The notes: generated by a model not told the origin, from the letters alone. Positions 52,263 to 60,815 are shown, numbered from the stretch's first letter. The stretch: DNA of 64,000 nt from Firmicutes bacterium HGW-Firmicutes-16 (GCA_002841545.1 PGZZ01000004.1:122763-186762), one strand, 5' to 3'. A program made the numbers and translations.

Positions 52263-53249
52263 TTAAAAATGTCGGTTGTCAACGGAAAATTGGAAATCAA
52301 AATATTTTTTGGCGAATTCTACATTATCCACTGAGAAGCTCTGTCCCTTGAGGTAATTCAGCACTCCTGCATCAGTTTCAAAGTTGAATTTCAGTCGATA
52401 GGAATACAGTGCCTGAGCCTTCTCCCCAAATTCTCTGTTTTTGCGTTCCTCTCCGTATTTTCCGTCACCCAAAAGCGGGTTACCAAGCTCCGCCATCTGT
52501 GCGCGTATCTGGTGGGTGCGCCCTGTAAGCAGGCGGCACTCGACAAGCGAAAGCCCATTTTTCGTCTGTAAAGTATAGTATTCCGTAACAGCCTCTTTAG
52601 CCCCTGGACAGCTGTGTTTTTTCACAAAGACCTGATTTTTTGAGGCATCCTTGAATATCCAGTCGCGCAGGATGCCCTCCTTAGGGTTTGGTTTGCCATA
52701 TACCGCACAGAGATAATGCTTATCTATTTCCCTGTCTCTAATTTTTTCGTTCATTATTCTCAGCGCTTCGGCGTTTTTCGCCGCAATAACTATTCCGCCC
52801 GTGTTGCGGTCGATACGGTTGCACAGAGCGGGAGCAAAAGCGTTCTCGGTTCTAGGGCTCCACTCACCCTTCTGTGCAAGATAGGCCTGTATATTTGATA
52901 TAAGTGTGTCATAACTCCAATCGCCGGCGCTGTGGCAGAGCATCCCCGGCTTTTTATCGGCTAGAAGTATGTTCTCGTCCTCATAGACTATGGTCAGCTT
53001 TGGCTTGGAAACCTTGAGGTAAGCATTCTCTTCCGTGGGCACATCGAAAAACTCGTCATTAATATAGAGCTGAAGCACATCGCCCAGCTTCACCTTCTCG
53101 TCGCGCTTGGAGCCCTTGCCGTTCAGCTTGATGCGCTTCAGGCGGATGTATTTCTGCAGGAGCGACTCCGGCAAAAGCGGAACAGCCTTGCCCAAAAAGC
53201 GATCCAGGCGCTGGTCCGCGTCATTTTTCGTTACTGTTAGTTCTCTCAT
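52263..53249 (-). CDS. RluA-family pseudouridine synthase
   Basis: The 328-residue enzyme has an N-terminal S4 RNA-binding domain (about 1-75; MRELTVTKNDADQRLDRFLG) and an RluC/RluD-type catalytic domain. The catalytic Asp lies in the RIDRNTGGIVIAAKNAEAL block. LLTGRTHQIRAQMAELGNPLLGD follows as the C-terminal family signature. It converts uridines in rRNA (probably 23S) to pseudouridine; the exact site cannot be told. GAGAG precedes the ATG. It is divergent from yceD. Confidence 0.88.
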   Translation of the reverse strand: MRELTVTKNDADQRLDRFLGKAVPLLPESLLQKYIRLKRIKLNGKGSKRDEKVKLGDVLQLYINDEFFDVPTEENAYLKVSKPKLTIVYEDENILLADKKPGMLCHSAGDWSYDTLISNIQAYLAQKGEWSPRTENAFAPALCNRIDRNTGGIVIAAKNAEALRIMNEKIRDREIDKHYLCAVYGKPNPKEGILRDWIFKDASKNQVFVKKHSCPGAKEAVTEYYTLQTKNGLSLVECRLLTGRTHQIRAQMAELGNPLLGDGKYGEERKNREFGEKAQALYSYRLKFNFETDAGVLNYLKGQSFSVDNVEFAKKYFDFQFSVDNRHF

Positions 53250-53344
53250 GTTTTTTCTCCGAACTTTCTCCGAAACTGTTTAAAAATACGTTGAATGATA
53301 TTATAATAGCATTGTTTCATCTAATAGTATATATCAATTTTTAG

Positions 53345-53373
53345 TTGACAAGCCGCGATATATAAATTATAAT
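53345..53373 (+). promoter_or_regulatory. Consensus sigma-A promoter of yceD-rpmF
   Basis: TTGACA at 53345-53350 and TATAAT at 53368-53373 are 17 bases apart, a perfect vegetative promoter 26 bases before the yceD start. Confidence 0.85.
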
Positions 53374-53399
53374 ACTCAAGCGACTATGTGAGGTGCTCA

Positions 53400-53900
53400 A
53401 TGAGGCTTAATCTCTGCGAAATTATCGAAATGCCCGGCAGCAGTCTGCCGTTCAAGTGTGAACTTGAAACGGAAAGGCTGATTGCTCCTGCAATCAAGAG
53501 TTTTGTTTCGCCTCCCTCTGCGGAGGGAATTATCCGCAATTCCGCCGGCGTGCTTATGCTGACGGGAACGATTAGAGCCGAAATGTTCTGCATCTGCGAC
53601 AGGTGCTCCGCAGAATTCCATTGTGAAAAAGAGATTCCTCTTGAAGCAAAGATTAGCGCGCACCCGTCGGACGAAGACGACCCCGAAGTATTCCCGCTTG
53701 ATGGGAACTGGCTGGACTTGGGCGATCTGCTCGAGACTTGCTTCATTCTCAGTACAGAGTCAAAATTTCTCTGCAGGGAGGATTGCGCCGGACTTTGTCC
53801 CATTTGCGGCAAAAACCTTGGCGACGGCCCCTGCGGCTGCAAAAAGGAAATTGATCCAAGATTAGCTGTATTAGGTCAGCTTTTGGACAAAAAGAACTAA
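53400..53900 (+). CDS. YceD/DUF177 family protein
   Basis: The 166-residue protein belongs to the DUF177 (YceD) family, which lies upstream of rpmF in most bacteria and is implicated in 23S rRNA accumulation. It has an N-terminal beta-rich half, then FCICDRCSAEFHCEKE and a C-terminal Cys set CREDCAGLCPICGKNLGDGPCGC that may bind zinc. The ATG at 53400 is used because GAGG lies six bases upstream; a GTG at 53388 is in frame. rpmF follows 39 bases later. Confidence 0.88.
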   Translation: MRLNLCEIIEMPGSSLPFKCELETERLIAPAIKSFVSPPSAEGIIRNSAGVLMLTGTIRAEMFCICDRCSAEFHCEKEIPLEAKISAHPSDEDDPEVFPLDGNWLDLGDLLETCFILSTESKFLCREDCAGLCPICGKNLGDGPCGCKKEIDPRLAVLGQLLDKKN

Positions 53901-53939
53901 TAAAAGCTGTCAAACCAGCTAACAACAGGAGGTGTCAAT

Positions 53940-54122
53940 ATGGCGGTTCCAAAAAGAAAAACATCGAAAGCAAGAAGAGACAAGAGACGTAGTTCTCATT
54001 GGAAGCTCGAAACGCCCGGAATCGTTGCGTGCCCCAACTGCGGCGCGTATCATCTGCCCCACCGCGTTTGTAAAGCTTGCGGTTTCTACAACGGACGCAA
54101 GGTTCTCGACGTAAAAGGGTAA
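53940..54122 (+). CDS. rpmF: 50S ribosomal protein L32
   Basis: This 60-residue basic ribosomal protein begins [17 protein letters not shown] and has a zinc ribbon ([18 protein letters not shown]). It is the zinc-binding, C+ form of L32. AGGAGG lies seven bases before the ATG. The upstream yceD and the terminator at 54136 define a two-gene operon. Confidence 0.97.
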   Translation: MAVPKRKTSKARRDKRRSSHWKLETPGIVACPNCGAYHLPHRVCKACGFYNGRKVLDVKG

Positions 54123-54135
54123 ACTTGAAGCTTGA

Positions 54136-54166
54136 GGAGAGGAGGCACACGCCCCCTCTCTTTTTG
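54136..54166 (+). terminator. Terminator of yceD-rpmF
   Basis: A GC-rich stem (GAGAGGAGGC with GCCCCCTCTC, one mismatch) and an ACAC loop are followed by TTTTT, 14 bases after the rpmF stop. The rest of the spacer to 54381 holds only a short GTAGT/ACTAC inverted repeat near 54224 and no clear promoter. Confidence 0.85.
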
Positions 54167-54381
54167 CTTTGCCTTTCAGCGGCCTCCAAACCCTCACCGC
54201 AAAAGCTGGATTAAAGATATAGTAGTGTATAACTACCGCTTACCTAGACTCAATAAGGAGGCGGCTAGCACCGCAAGACTGAAGGCTTTTGCTTACTTCG
54301 TCAGCGCCGCCCTACCGTATCCGTTGCATCCTCGTCTGAGGGGTTTTGGTAGTCTCTGAACGCTTTGAAAGGAACAAACAC

Positions 54382-55716
54382 ATGGGTTCTGTTATTACGA
54401 AAATTGAAAAGTACAGTCCCCTGCTGCACAAGGCGAAGATCGGGGATACTCTCGTTTCCATTAACGGCAAGGAGCTTGAGGATGTACTCGACTATAAGTT
54501 TTTTTCCTACGACCCGAGGCTTGAGCTTGTCTTGGAGTCCGAAAATGGGCAACGGCGTACGGTCCGTGTCAAAAAAGACGCAGGAAGCGATCTTGGACTT
54601 GAATTCACGACCTACCTCATGGACAGGGCGCGCGCATGTAAAAACCGCTGTGTGTTCTGCTTTGTCGACCAGCTGCCGCGAGGCCTGCGAAAAACGCTCT
54701 ATTTCAAGGATGACGACGCACGGCTCAGCTTTTTAACGGGCAACTATATTACGCTCACGAACCTTTCAGAGCGCGAAATCCAGCGCATTATCGATCTGCG
54801 CATAAGCCCTATAAATGTATCCGTCCACGCTACGGAGCCGGAGCTCCGAGCAACGCTTCTGGGCAATCCCGAAGCGGCAAACGGCTACGAGCTTCTTAAT
54901 CGGCTCGCCTCCGGCGGGATAACAATGAATTGTCAAATTGTCTGCTGTCCAGGGCTGAACGACGGTGACGCACTCTCACGGAGTATGACAGACTTAGCTG
55001 CTCTCTATCCTCAGGTAAATTCCGTTTCGATTGTCCCCGTGGGGCTGACGAAGCACAGGGAACGCCTTTTTCCCTTGAAGCCCTTCGACAGGGACAGCGC
55101 CGCCGAAACGCTCGACAGGGTCAACGCCTTCGGCGATGTCTGCCTCGAAAAACACGCCAGCCGTATTTTCTTCCCTTCTGACGAGCTGTTTCTCAAGGCG
55201 GAGCGTCAGATACCTGAGGACGTATACTATGAGGACTACACTCAGCTTGAAAACGGTGTGGGGCTCCTGCGTCTTTTGCAGGAGGAGTTCAGCTCCGCAC
55301 TGGAAAACGAGGACGTCAAAAGCGACGGCGTGCCGTTTTCAATTGCGACGGGCGTTTCCGCCGCGCCTTTTCTTGCAAAGCTTTTAGTGACAGCGAAGCA
55401 AAAACATGATAACATTAAAGGAAGGGTATTTCCGGTAATTAACGACTTTTTCGGACACACTATAGATGTGGCGGGTCTCGTCACAGGGCGCGATCTGATT
55501 AATCAGCTTCGAAATAAGGATTTGGGCGCGCGTCTTCTCATCCCTCATGTCATGCTGCGCGACGGCGAGGGAATTTTCCTTGACGACGTCACAGTATCAG
55601 AGGTCGAAAAAGAACTTCAGCTTCAGGTCATCCCCATCGGTCAGGATGGAAGCGACCTGTTCCTTGCCATGACAGGCAACTTTTCCCTAAACGATTTGGA
55701 ATACCCGAAAAAATAA
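54382..55716 (+). CDS. DUF512 / PDZ-radical-SAM-type Fe-S protein
   Basis: The 444-residue protein has a PDZ-like N-terminus (SPLLHKAKIGDTLVSINGKEL, about 10-40) and a radical-SAM-like core whose Cys motif is CKNRCVFCFVDQLP (CX3CX2C). FKDDDARLSFLTGNYITLTNL follows, then the DUF512 C-terminal domain (TGVSAAPFL, VFPVINDFFGHTIDVAGLVTG). Proteins of this type lie next to der in many Firmicutes; their reaction is unknown. I start at the ATG at 54382 after AAAGGA; a TTG at 54346 is in frame. der follows 25 bases later. Confidence 0.85.
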   Translation: MGSVITKIEKYSPLLHKAKIGDTLVSINGKELEDVLDYKFFSYDPRLELVLESENGQRRTVRVKKDAGSDLGLEFTTYLMDRARACKNRCVFCFVDQLPRGLRKTLYFKDDDARLSFLTGNYITLTNLSEREIQRIIDLRISPINVSVHATEPELRATLLGNPEAANGYELLNRLASGGITMNCQIVCCPGLNDGDALSRSMTDLAALYPQVNSVSIVPVGLTKHRERLFPLKPFDRDSAAETLDRVNAFGDVCLEKHASRIFFPSDELFLKAERQIPEDVYYEDYTQLENGVGLLRLLQEEFSSALENEDVKSDGVPFSIATGVSAAPFLAKLLVTAKQKHDNIKGRVFPVINDFFGHTIDVAGLVTGRDLINQLRNKDLGARLLIPHVMLRDGEGIFLDDVTVSEVEKELQLQVIPIGQDGSDLFLAMTGNFSLNDLEYPKK

Positions 55717-55741
55717 ACATAGAAACCAAGGAGGGCAACGC

Positions 55742-57067
55742 ATGAAACCGCTTGTTGCCATCGTGGGACGGCCGAACGTGGGCAAGTCCCTGCTTTTTAA
55801 TAGAATAGTCGGTCAGCGTCTCTCCATAGTCGAGGATACGCCGGGCGTCACGCGAGACAGGCTTTACGCACCCTGTGATTGGAACGGCATCGGCTTTGAC
55901 GTCGTCGACACCGGCGGCATCGAACCTAAAACAGACGATGAAATTTTGCTTTTCATCCGCGAACAGGCGCAGATCGCCATCGACACGGCAGATGTCATCA
56001 TCTTCGTGACCGAAATTGGAACGGGTGTTACCGCCGCCGACGCGGACGTTGCAAGCATCCTTCAGCGCTCGCGCAAGCCTATCGTTCTCGTTGTGAACAA
56101 GATGGACAAAACGGGCCTCACGGATCCCGCTTTCTACGAATTTTATTCTCTCGGACTCGGAGACCCCTTCCCCGTTTCCGCCGTACACGGACACGGAACG
56201 GGCGATATGCTCGATGCCTGCGTCAAGGCGTTTCCGAAATTTGAAATTTCAGAAGAGGACGAGGATCGCATCAAGGTCGCCGTCATCGGGAAACCGAACG
56301 TTGGAAAGTCCTCTCTCATCAACCTGATTCTTGGCGAAAACCGCTGCATCGTTTCAAACATTGCGGGCACGACGCGCGACGCAGTCGACAGCCGCGTGGA
56401 CAGTGAACTCGGCAAATATATTTTCATTGATACTGCGGGCATACGCCGCAAGTCGAGGGTCGACGACCGTATAGAAAAGTTTTCCGTCATGCGTGCCCAG
56501 CTCGCAATCGAGCGCGCGGACGTCTGTCTCATCATGATTGACGCACGCGAAGGCGTGACCGAACAGGACACCAAAATTGCAGGTCTCGCGCACGAATCCG
56601 GCAAGGCGAGCATAATTGTCGTCAACAAATGGGACCTCATTGACAAGGACTCCAAAACCATGGACAAGATGCGCGCTGAAATTCTGAATGACCTTATTTT
56701 CATGACCTATGCGCCTGTCCTTTTCATATCCGCTCTTACGGGCCAGCGTACAAACCGCATTTTTGAGCTTGTGAACTACGTAAATGACCAGAGCGCAATG
56801 CGCATCACGACGGGTATGCTCAATAACGTACTCGCCGACGCGCAGGCAAGGGTTCAGCCGCCCTCCGACAAGGGCAAGCGCCTGAAAATATACTACATCA
56901 CGCAGACCGGCATACGTCCCCCGACCTTCGTCGTCTTTGCAAACAGCCGCGAGCTCTTCCATTTTTCGTATCAAAGATACATTGAAAATCAGATTAGAAG
57001 TGTTTTCGGATTGGAGGGTACGCCCATTCGCATGGTCATAAAGCAGAAGGGCGATAGTGAAGGATGA
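55742..57067 (+). CDS. der: GTPase Der (EngA)
   Basis: This 441-residue essential GTPase of 50S assembly has two G domains in tandem: GRPNVGKSLLFNRI at the start with DTGGIEP, and GKPNVGKSSLINLIL near 182 with DTAGIRRKSRV. Each has its NKMD or NKWD motif. A KH-like C-terminal domain follows (about 350-441). AAGGAGGG precedes the ATG. Its stop overlaps the plsY start by four bases. Confidence 0.97.
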   Translation: MKPLVAIVGRPNVGKSLLFNRIVGQRLSIVEDTPGVTRDRLYAPCDWNGIGFDVVDTGGIEPKTDDEILLFIREQAQIAIDTADVIIFVTEIGTGVTAADADVASILQRSRKPIVLVVNKMDKTGLTDPAFYEFYSLGLGDPFPVSAVHGHGTGDMLDACVKAFPKFEISEEDEDRIKVAVIGKPNVGKSSLINLILGENRCIVSNIAGTTRDAVDSRVDSELGKYIFIDTAGIRRKSRVDDRIEKFSVMRAQLAIERADVCLIMIDAREGVTEQDTKIAGLAHESGKASIIVVNKWDLIDKDSKTMDKMRAEILNDLIFMTYAPVLFISALTGQRTNRIFELVNYVNDQSAMRITTGMLNNVLADAQARVQPPSDKGKRLKIYYITQTGIRPPTFVVFANSRELFHFSYQRYIENQIRSVFGLEGTPIRMVIKQKGDSEG

Positions 57068-57696
57068 CAAAGCTGACTATCTTTCTTGCAATTACCGGTA
57101 TTGTCTCCTATTTTTTGGGTGGTATGAACGGAGCTATCATAGCTTCCATGAACATTTTCAACCGTGACGTCCGCAATTTCGGCAGCGGAAATGCGGGCTT
57201 GACCAACTTTACGCGTACTTTCGGCGGCAAGGGCGTCGTTCTAGTGCTGATTGTAGATATTATCAAAACAATTGCCGCCGTTATGGTCGGGCACTGGCTG
57301 CTCGGTATGGTTGGCTTTCCAACAATCGGAAAGCTGTTCGCGGGCTTCTGCGCCATGCTCGGCCATGTCTACCCCATATATTATCGTTTCCACGGCGGTA
57401 AGGCCGTTCTTTGTGCCGGAACTCTTGTCTGGCTGATTGACTGGCGCGTAGCGCTCATGTGCTGGGCAATTTTTCTCATAGTCGTCGTGTTTACAAAATA
57501 TGTTTCCCTCGGCGCAATATCGGGTACCGTTTTCTTTCCGATCGGGCTTTGGGCTTTCGGTTACTCGGGACTCGAGGGTTTTCTCGGTCTTCTCTGCGCG
57601 CTTCTTCTGGTCTTCGCACACCGAGAAAACATAAAGCGGCTACGCAGCGGCACCGAAAGCAAGCTTAATCTTGGCGGCAAGCCAAAAAATCGTTAA
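57064..57696 (+). CDS. plsY: Glycerol-3-phosphate acyltransferase PlsY
   Basis: The 210-residue membrane protein has about five to seven helices and transfers acyl groups from acyl-phosphate to glycerol-3-phosphate, the first step of phospholipid synthesis. The conserved loops are NFGSGNAGLTNFTRTFG (near residue 37), YPIYYRFHGGKAVL (G-G-K loop) and AHRENIKRLRSGTESKL at the C-terminus. It is coupled to der by a four-base overlap and followed by a terminator. Confidence 0.94.
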   Translation: MTKLTIFLAITGIVSYFLGGMNGAIIASMNIFNRDVRNFGSGNAGLTNFTRTFGGKGVVLVLIVDIIKTIAAVMVGHWLLGMVGFPTIGKLFAGFCAMLGHVYPIYYRFHGGKAVLCAGTLVWLIDWRVALMCWAIFLIVVVFTKYVSLGAISGTVFFPIGLWAFGYSGLEGFLGLLCALLLVFAHRENIKRLRSGTESKLNLGGKPKNR

Positions 57697-57712
57697 TTTA
57701 GGAATTATGCAG

Positions 57713-57754
57713 ATTTCGGGACGTGTACTTTCTTTTCGTCTCACGTCCTGAAAT
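57713..57754 (+). terminator. Terminator after plsY
   Basis: Stem arms ATTTCGGGACGTG and CACGTCCTGAAAT pair with one mismatch around a 16-base loop. TTTTT follows twelve bases later. It closes the DUF512-der-plsY unit. Confidence 0.7.
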
Positions 57755-57787
57755 ATTTGCGTTTTTCCTGTATGGGTCTAAAGATTA

Positions 57788-57816
57788 TTGACATTATTAA
57801 TAAAATCTGTTAGTAT
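57788..57816 (+). promoter_or_regulatory. Promoter upstream of the tRNA-Ala region
   Basis: TTGACA at 57788-57793 and TAGTAT at 57811-57816 are 17 bases apart. Transcription would first cross the tRNA-like fragment at 57851 and then tRNA-Ala. Confidence 0.6.
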
Positions 57817-57850
57817 ACCTCTTGCAGTGATTTAAAGTCGCAAGACACTC

Positions 57851-57872
57851 GGGGGGATAGCTCTGCTGGGAG
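57851..57872 (+). pseudogene. tRNA-Ala 5' fragment
   Basis: Twenty of 22 bases match the first 22 bases of the tRNA-Ala at 57967 (acceptor strand and D arm, ATAGCTC-GCTGGGAG). The following bases do not fold as an anticodon arm. It looks like a decayed or partial copy of the tRNA. Confidence 0.6.
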
Positions 57873-57966
57873 CCCACGTTATCCGGTGTGTTACGCCACA
57901 AATTTTAATCTTCCCTGCAATCTAAACTGACGGGAATCCTTGTAAATGCGAGGTTTTCCAACACCT

Positions 57967-58042
57967 GGGGGTATAGCTCAGCTGGGAGAGCGTCTGACTG
58001 GCAGTCAGAAGGTCAGCGGTTCGATCCCGCTTATCTCCACCA
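57967..58042 (+). tRNA. tRNA-Ala (anticodon GGC)
   Basis: The 76-base cloverleaf folds with acceptor GGGGGTA/TATCTCC, which includes the G3-U70 pair that identifies alanine tRNAs. The D arm is GCTC-GAGC, the anticodon stem TCTGA/TCAGA with loop CTGGCAG (anticodon GGC), and the T arm AGCGG-TTCGATC-CCGCT. CCA is encoded. A terminator follows at once. Confidence 0.93.
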
Positions 58043-58079
58043 AAAAACAGCCTAAAACGAAAGTTTTAAGGCTGTTTTT
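58043..58079 (+). terminator. Terminator of tRNA-Ala
   Basis: AAACAGCCT and AGGCTGTTT pair around AAAAC-GAAA-GTTTT, and TTTTTC follows. It begins right after the encoded CCA. Confidence 0.88.
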
Positions 58080-58296
58080 CGCATATTTTAGCAAAGTTCC
58101 ATGGGGGTCTTGCTTGAGCGGATATGTTGGATTTTTTCACCTTTCTAGTCTCCGCACATGTTTTTTAATTTGACATCTTTTCAGCATTTTTATCCATTTT
58201 TCGGCATATATATTCTTTAAATGTATTATACGGAGGATTAGAGTCTCCAGCCCTCCTACAAGAAATAATGGTGATTAACAAGTAGCAACTCTATGA

Positions 58297-58497
58297 CAAT
58301 ATCATGAGCTTTCTGAAAAAAGAGTCAAAACGGCAATATATACATCGTATCAGACCGAATATGTGAAAAAAGCCTTGGCTGAAAAAATCGGCGTTCAACT
58401 CACATCGTTATCTCGGAAGCTTGCTAAGATGCGGGATGAAGGGTTGATCGTATTTGATGCCCATTTTGAACTTATTAACAGAAATGGTCAGCGATAG
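58297..58497 (+). pseudogene. C-terminal remnant of a Crp/Fnr-type regulator
   Basis: The frame after a TGA at 58294 reads SEKRVKTAIYTSYQTEYVKK and ALAEKIGVQLTSLSRKLAKM, then RDEGLIVFDAHFELINRNGQ, ending at TAG 58497. This is the recognition helix and wing of a Crp-family HTH (the LSRxLAKMRDEGLI pattern). The sensor domain is missing and no start or ribosome site is present. It is a decayed gene. The rest of 58080-58516 is AT-rich without further signals that I can support. Confidence 0.6.
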
Positions 58498-58516
58498 TGT
58501 AGTAATTTTTCTGTGA

Positions 58517-58960
58517 TTATTTTTCAGCGTTCCTTAGTATTTCCCCTGCATCTTCAAATTGCTGTTTGAAATCACCTCTAAGATGCTTCAGCACAACCTT
58601 TTCATTACTTATTTCTTCAGCCGTACGAATACCTGCCCGCCGGATTAGCGGAAGAGGGGGGCACCAGCCCTGGAGCGCGTGCTGCAGAAGGAAGAAAGAG
58701 ATAAATCCCGGAAGAAGAAACCAGTAAAAATTCATAGTAAGCAACCCGATTAAGGAACCTATAAAGATAATCAGTGACGCATTGGTTTCCAGGAATCTTT
58801 CAGTATCCCATTCCCTATTGAGTTTTTTTATTCTCTCGGTTAAGGCTTGATCGTCCTTCAAATCGCTTCCGGTGAGCTCATAAAGGCAATTTTCCCTGAT
58901 CCGAGTATTAACGTCCTTATTAGTGCTGTACGGCACTTTTTTGGTAGTAGATGGCAGCAT
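58517..58960 (-). CDS. DUF2892-type membrane protein
   Basis: The 147-residue protein has two hydrophobic helices (SLIIFIGSLIGLLTM and FYWFLLPGFISFFLLQHAL) followed by GWCPPLPLIRRAGIRTAEEI and VVLKHLRGDFKQQFE. The helical pair and GWCP-(P)-R-GIRT-EI-E pattern match the DUF2892/YgaP transmembrane family, here without a rhodanese domain but with a charged C-terminal tail. Function is unknown; relatives handle sulfur or thiol stress. It is an isolated gene in a region of remnants. Confidence 0.7.
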   Translation of the reverse strand: MLPSTTKKVPYSTNKDVNTRIRENCLYELTGSDLKDDQALTERIKKLNREWDTERFLETNASLIIFIGSLIGLLTMNFYWFLLPGFISFFLLQHALQGWCPPLPLIRRAGIRTAEEISNEKVVLKHLRGDFKQQFEDAGEILRNAEK

Positions 58961-59033
58961 ATGATTCGATACATTCCTTTGTACGTTATTTCGCCGTTAT
59001 TCTTTCCCGGCAAGCAAAAAATATGCATGTCGT

Positions 59034-59330
59034 TTATAGTCCCTGATCGTCTTCATAATTTACTTTTTCAATGTTGCTGCCTACACCATTACGGCAGCCG
59101 CCTCTGCAATCCAATGCATCAAACAGAAATGTACCTTTTTTGATCTTAGACTTTCTGATGGTAAATATCATAGATGGCTCACTGGCGAAGAACTCAGCAG
59201 CCCGCCTAAAATAGAGAATGCTTCCCGCCAAACCTTGATCTGAATATTCCCAATCGAACGAATCGTGGGCTGGGAAAACTTTAACGAAATAATTGTTAAT
59301 AAGCCGCAGATTATATTCTGCGGCTTATTA
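59034..59330 (-). pseudogene. Remnant with a CxGGC motif, hydrogenase-like
   Basis: A frame open from about 59330 to the TAA at 59034 reads NYFVKVFPAHDSFDWEYSDQ, FRRAAEFFASEPSMIFTIRK and GTFLFDALDCRGGCRNGVGS. No good start or ribosome site is present, and a hairpin overlaps its 5' end. The DALDCRGGCRNGVG block resembles the ACPGGCxNGGG segment near the C-terminus of [FeFe]-hydrogenases and related Fe-S proteins. It may be the end of such a gene. The identification is tentative. Confidence 0.35.
59297..59330 (-). terminator. Hairpin after the germinant receptor operon
   Basis: A perfect 14-bp stem (TAATAAGCCGCAGA and its complement) with a six-base loop lies 143 bases after the GerB-type stop. 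There is only a weak T-run on the minus strand. Confidence 0.65.
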
Positions 59331-59472
59331 TAAAGAAAATCAGAGGAACAAGAAATGTTGCTGTTGATATTATTTGTTGCTAATAACAAATTATACCTAT
59401 CAATCTAATTCTTGGATTAACTACGCAGAAAGTTTCTTATGGCGTGCGATAAAGTTGGCAAACTGCTGTTGA

Positions 59473-60558
59473 TTAGGCCAATTTTCTCTTATGCATCCTA
59501 ATTTCAGCGGCTATCCAGACCGTAAGAGGGATTATGACTTGAAACGGAACTGCGTAATAAGTATAGAACCTTAGAAAATCAATCATCTCCATAACATTCT
59601 TATAAACAATAGCGCTTAGCGCAACGGCCAGCAAGCTGACGGGCAGCAGTAGTTTCCTGTAGTTATTTATGCCAAAGAGCCTTGCGGTTCCCTTAGCTGC
59701 GGCCATCAGACAGACGGTTATTTTTATAATTCCCGCCAGAATGAAGTTCATGGAAATAAAGCCCTCTATCCGGGCGAAAAAGTCTGCAACATCGATGAGC
59801 TTCACCGCCACATAGGACGCGAAATAACTTGCGCCCACCATCCCCGGTCCCATCATAAACAAATTGCGCAGTATCACAAGCAGCAAAACGACAGTGCTAA
59901 AAAGGAGCGCATACAAATACAGCTTACGAGGGCTGTCCTTTTTCTTCATGGCGTCGGCCAAACATAGAAATAGAACCGTTTCTGCAAACGGGAAGGCATA
60001 AAGCCGAAATGCACCGGCAGCAATTGATTTAAAATCATTCTCCATAAACGGCAAAATGTTGGTAAAATCCATTTTATTCAGGGAAAACAGGATGGTAATT
60101 ATAACCACCAAAAAGACTGCCGACAACATTGCTATCGACCATTTACCCATAGTCTCAATACCGCTTTTCGCCATATAAACCACAACCAGAATCATGGCAA
60201 TCATGATAGGAAGCTGTGGCGTCTCAGGCATGGAAACTATTTGTATATATTCAGAAAAATTACGTAAAACCAGCGCGCAGAGATGTAATGAATACCAGAC
60301 CATAAGGATGATAATGATATTTCCGGCGATTTTTCCGAACAGCATTTCTATAATCTCAAATAGATTTTTCTCTGGAAACAGTTTTATAATTCTTGCATAA
60401 ATCAGGAGCATGGGAACTGTGAAGACCGCGGCCAGCAGTAGGGACATCCATGAATCCTGAGCAGCCCCGGAGCTTACTCCCATAATTACGCTGCTTCCGA
60501 ATATGAACATGATAATGATGCAAAACATTTGGCGCGCCGATATCATTTCCTTCTGCAT
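59473..60558 (-). CDS. Spore germination protein, GerB (GerAB) family
   Basis: The 361-residue polytopic protein has about ten hydrophobic helices and belongs to the GerAB/APC-related permease family, the nutrient-sensing subunit of spore germinant receptors. It begins ISARQMFCIIIMFIFGSSVI, a typical start, and has MVWYSLHLCALVLRNFSEY and ISMNFILAGIIKITVCLMAA. AGGA lies nine bases before the ATG. It follows the small D-type gene after 24 bases in the order gerA-gerC-small-gerB. The germinant it senses cannot be predicted. Confidence 0.9.
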   Translation of the reverse strand: MQKEMISARQMFCIIIMFIFGSSVIMGVSSGAAQDSWMSLLLAAVFTVPMLLIYARIIKLFPEKNLFEIIEMLFGKIAGNIIIILMVWYSLHLCALVLRNFSEYIQIVSMPETPQLPIMIAMILVVVYMAKSGIETMGKWSIAMLSAVFLVVIITILFSLNKMDFTNILPFMENDFKSIAAGAFRLYAFPFAETVLFLCLADAMKKKDSPRKLYLYALLFSTVVLLLVILRNLFMMGPGMVGASYFASYVAVKLIDVADFFARIEGFISMNFILAGIIKITVCLMAAAKGTARLFGINNYRKLLLPVSLLAVALSAIVYKNVMEMIDFLRFYTYYAVPFQVIIPLTVWIAAEIRMHKRKLA

Positions 60559-60582
60559 GGTAAAGCATCCTTTTTTGCAAAT

Positions 60583-60801
60583 TCATTTGGATGGTTTGAA
60601 GAGCGTTTCAATAACGTTTCTAATTGGTTCGGTAGGTCCCGGGACTTTTATGTCGAGACTGTACAGAATAAGCACGCAGAAGCTGACGGTTAAAAGGATG
60701 CAGTAGATGACACGTTCCTTTGTAGACCGGGTTTCCTTCGACGGAAGAAAATCGAATAATACTACGCAGATATAAAGCAGTATGACAATAGTAGTCAGCA
60801 T
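60583..60801 (-). CDS. Small two-helix membrane protein of the germinant receptor operon
   Basis: The 72-residue protein has two hydrophobic helices (MLTTIVILLYICVVLFDFLP and VIYCILLTVSFCVLILYSL) joined by a charged loop (SKETRSTKER). Small two-helix D-subunit genes accompany germinant receptor operons in bacilli and modulate receptor function. This one fits by size, topology and position between gerC and gerB, though sequence identity cannot be checked here. It begins 14 bases after the gerC stop. Confidence 0.7.
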   Translation of the reverse strand: MLTTIVILLYICVVLFDFLPSKETRSTKERVIYCILLTVSFCVLILYSLDIKVPGPTEPIRNVIETLFKPSK

Positions 60802-60815
60802 TAAACATCACTCTT

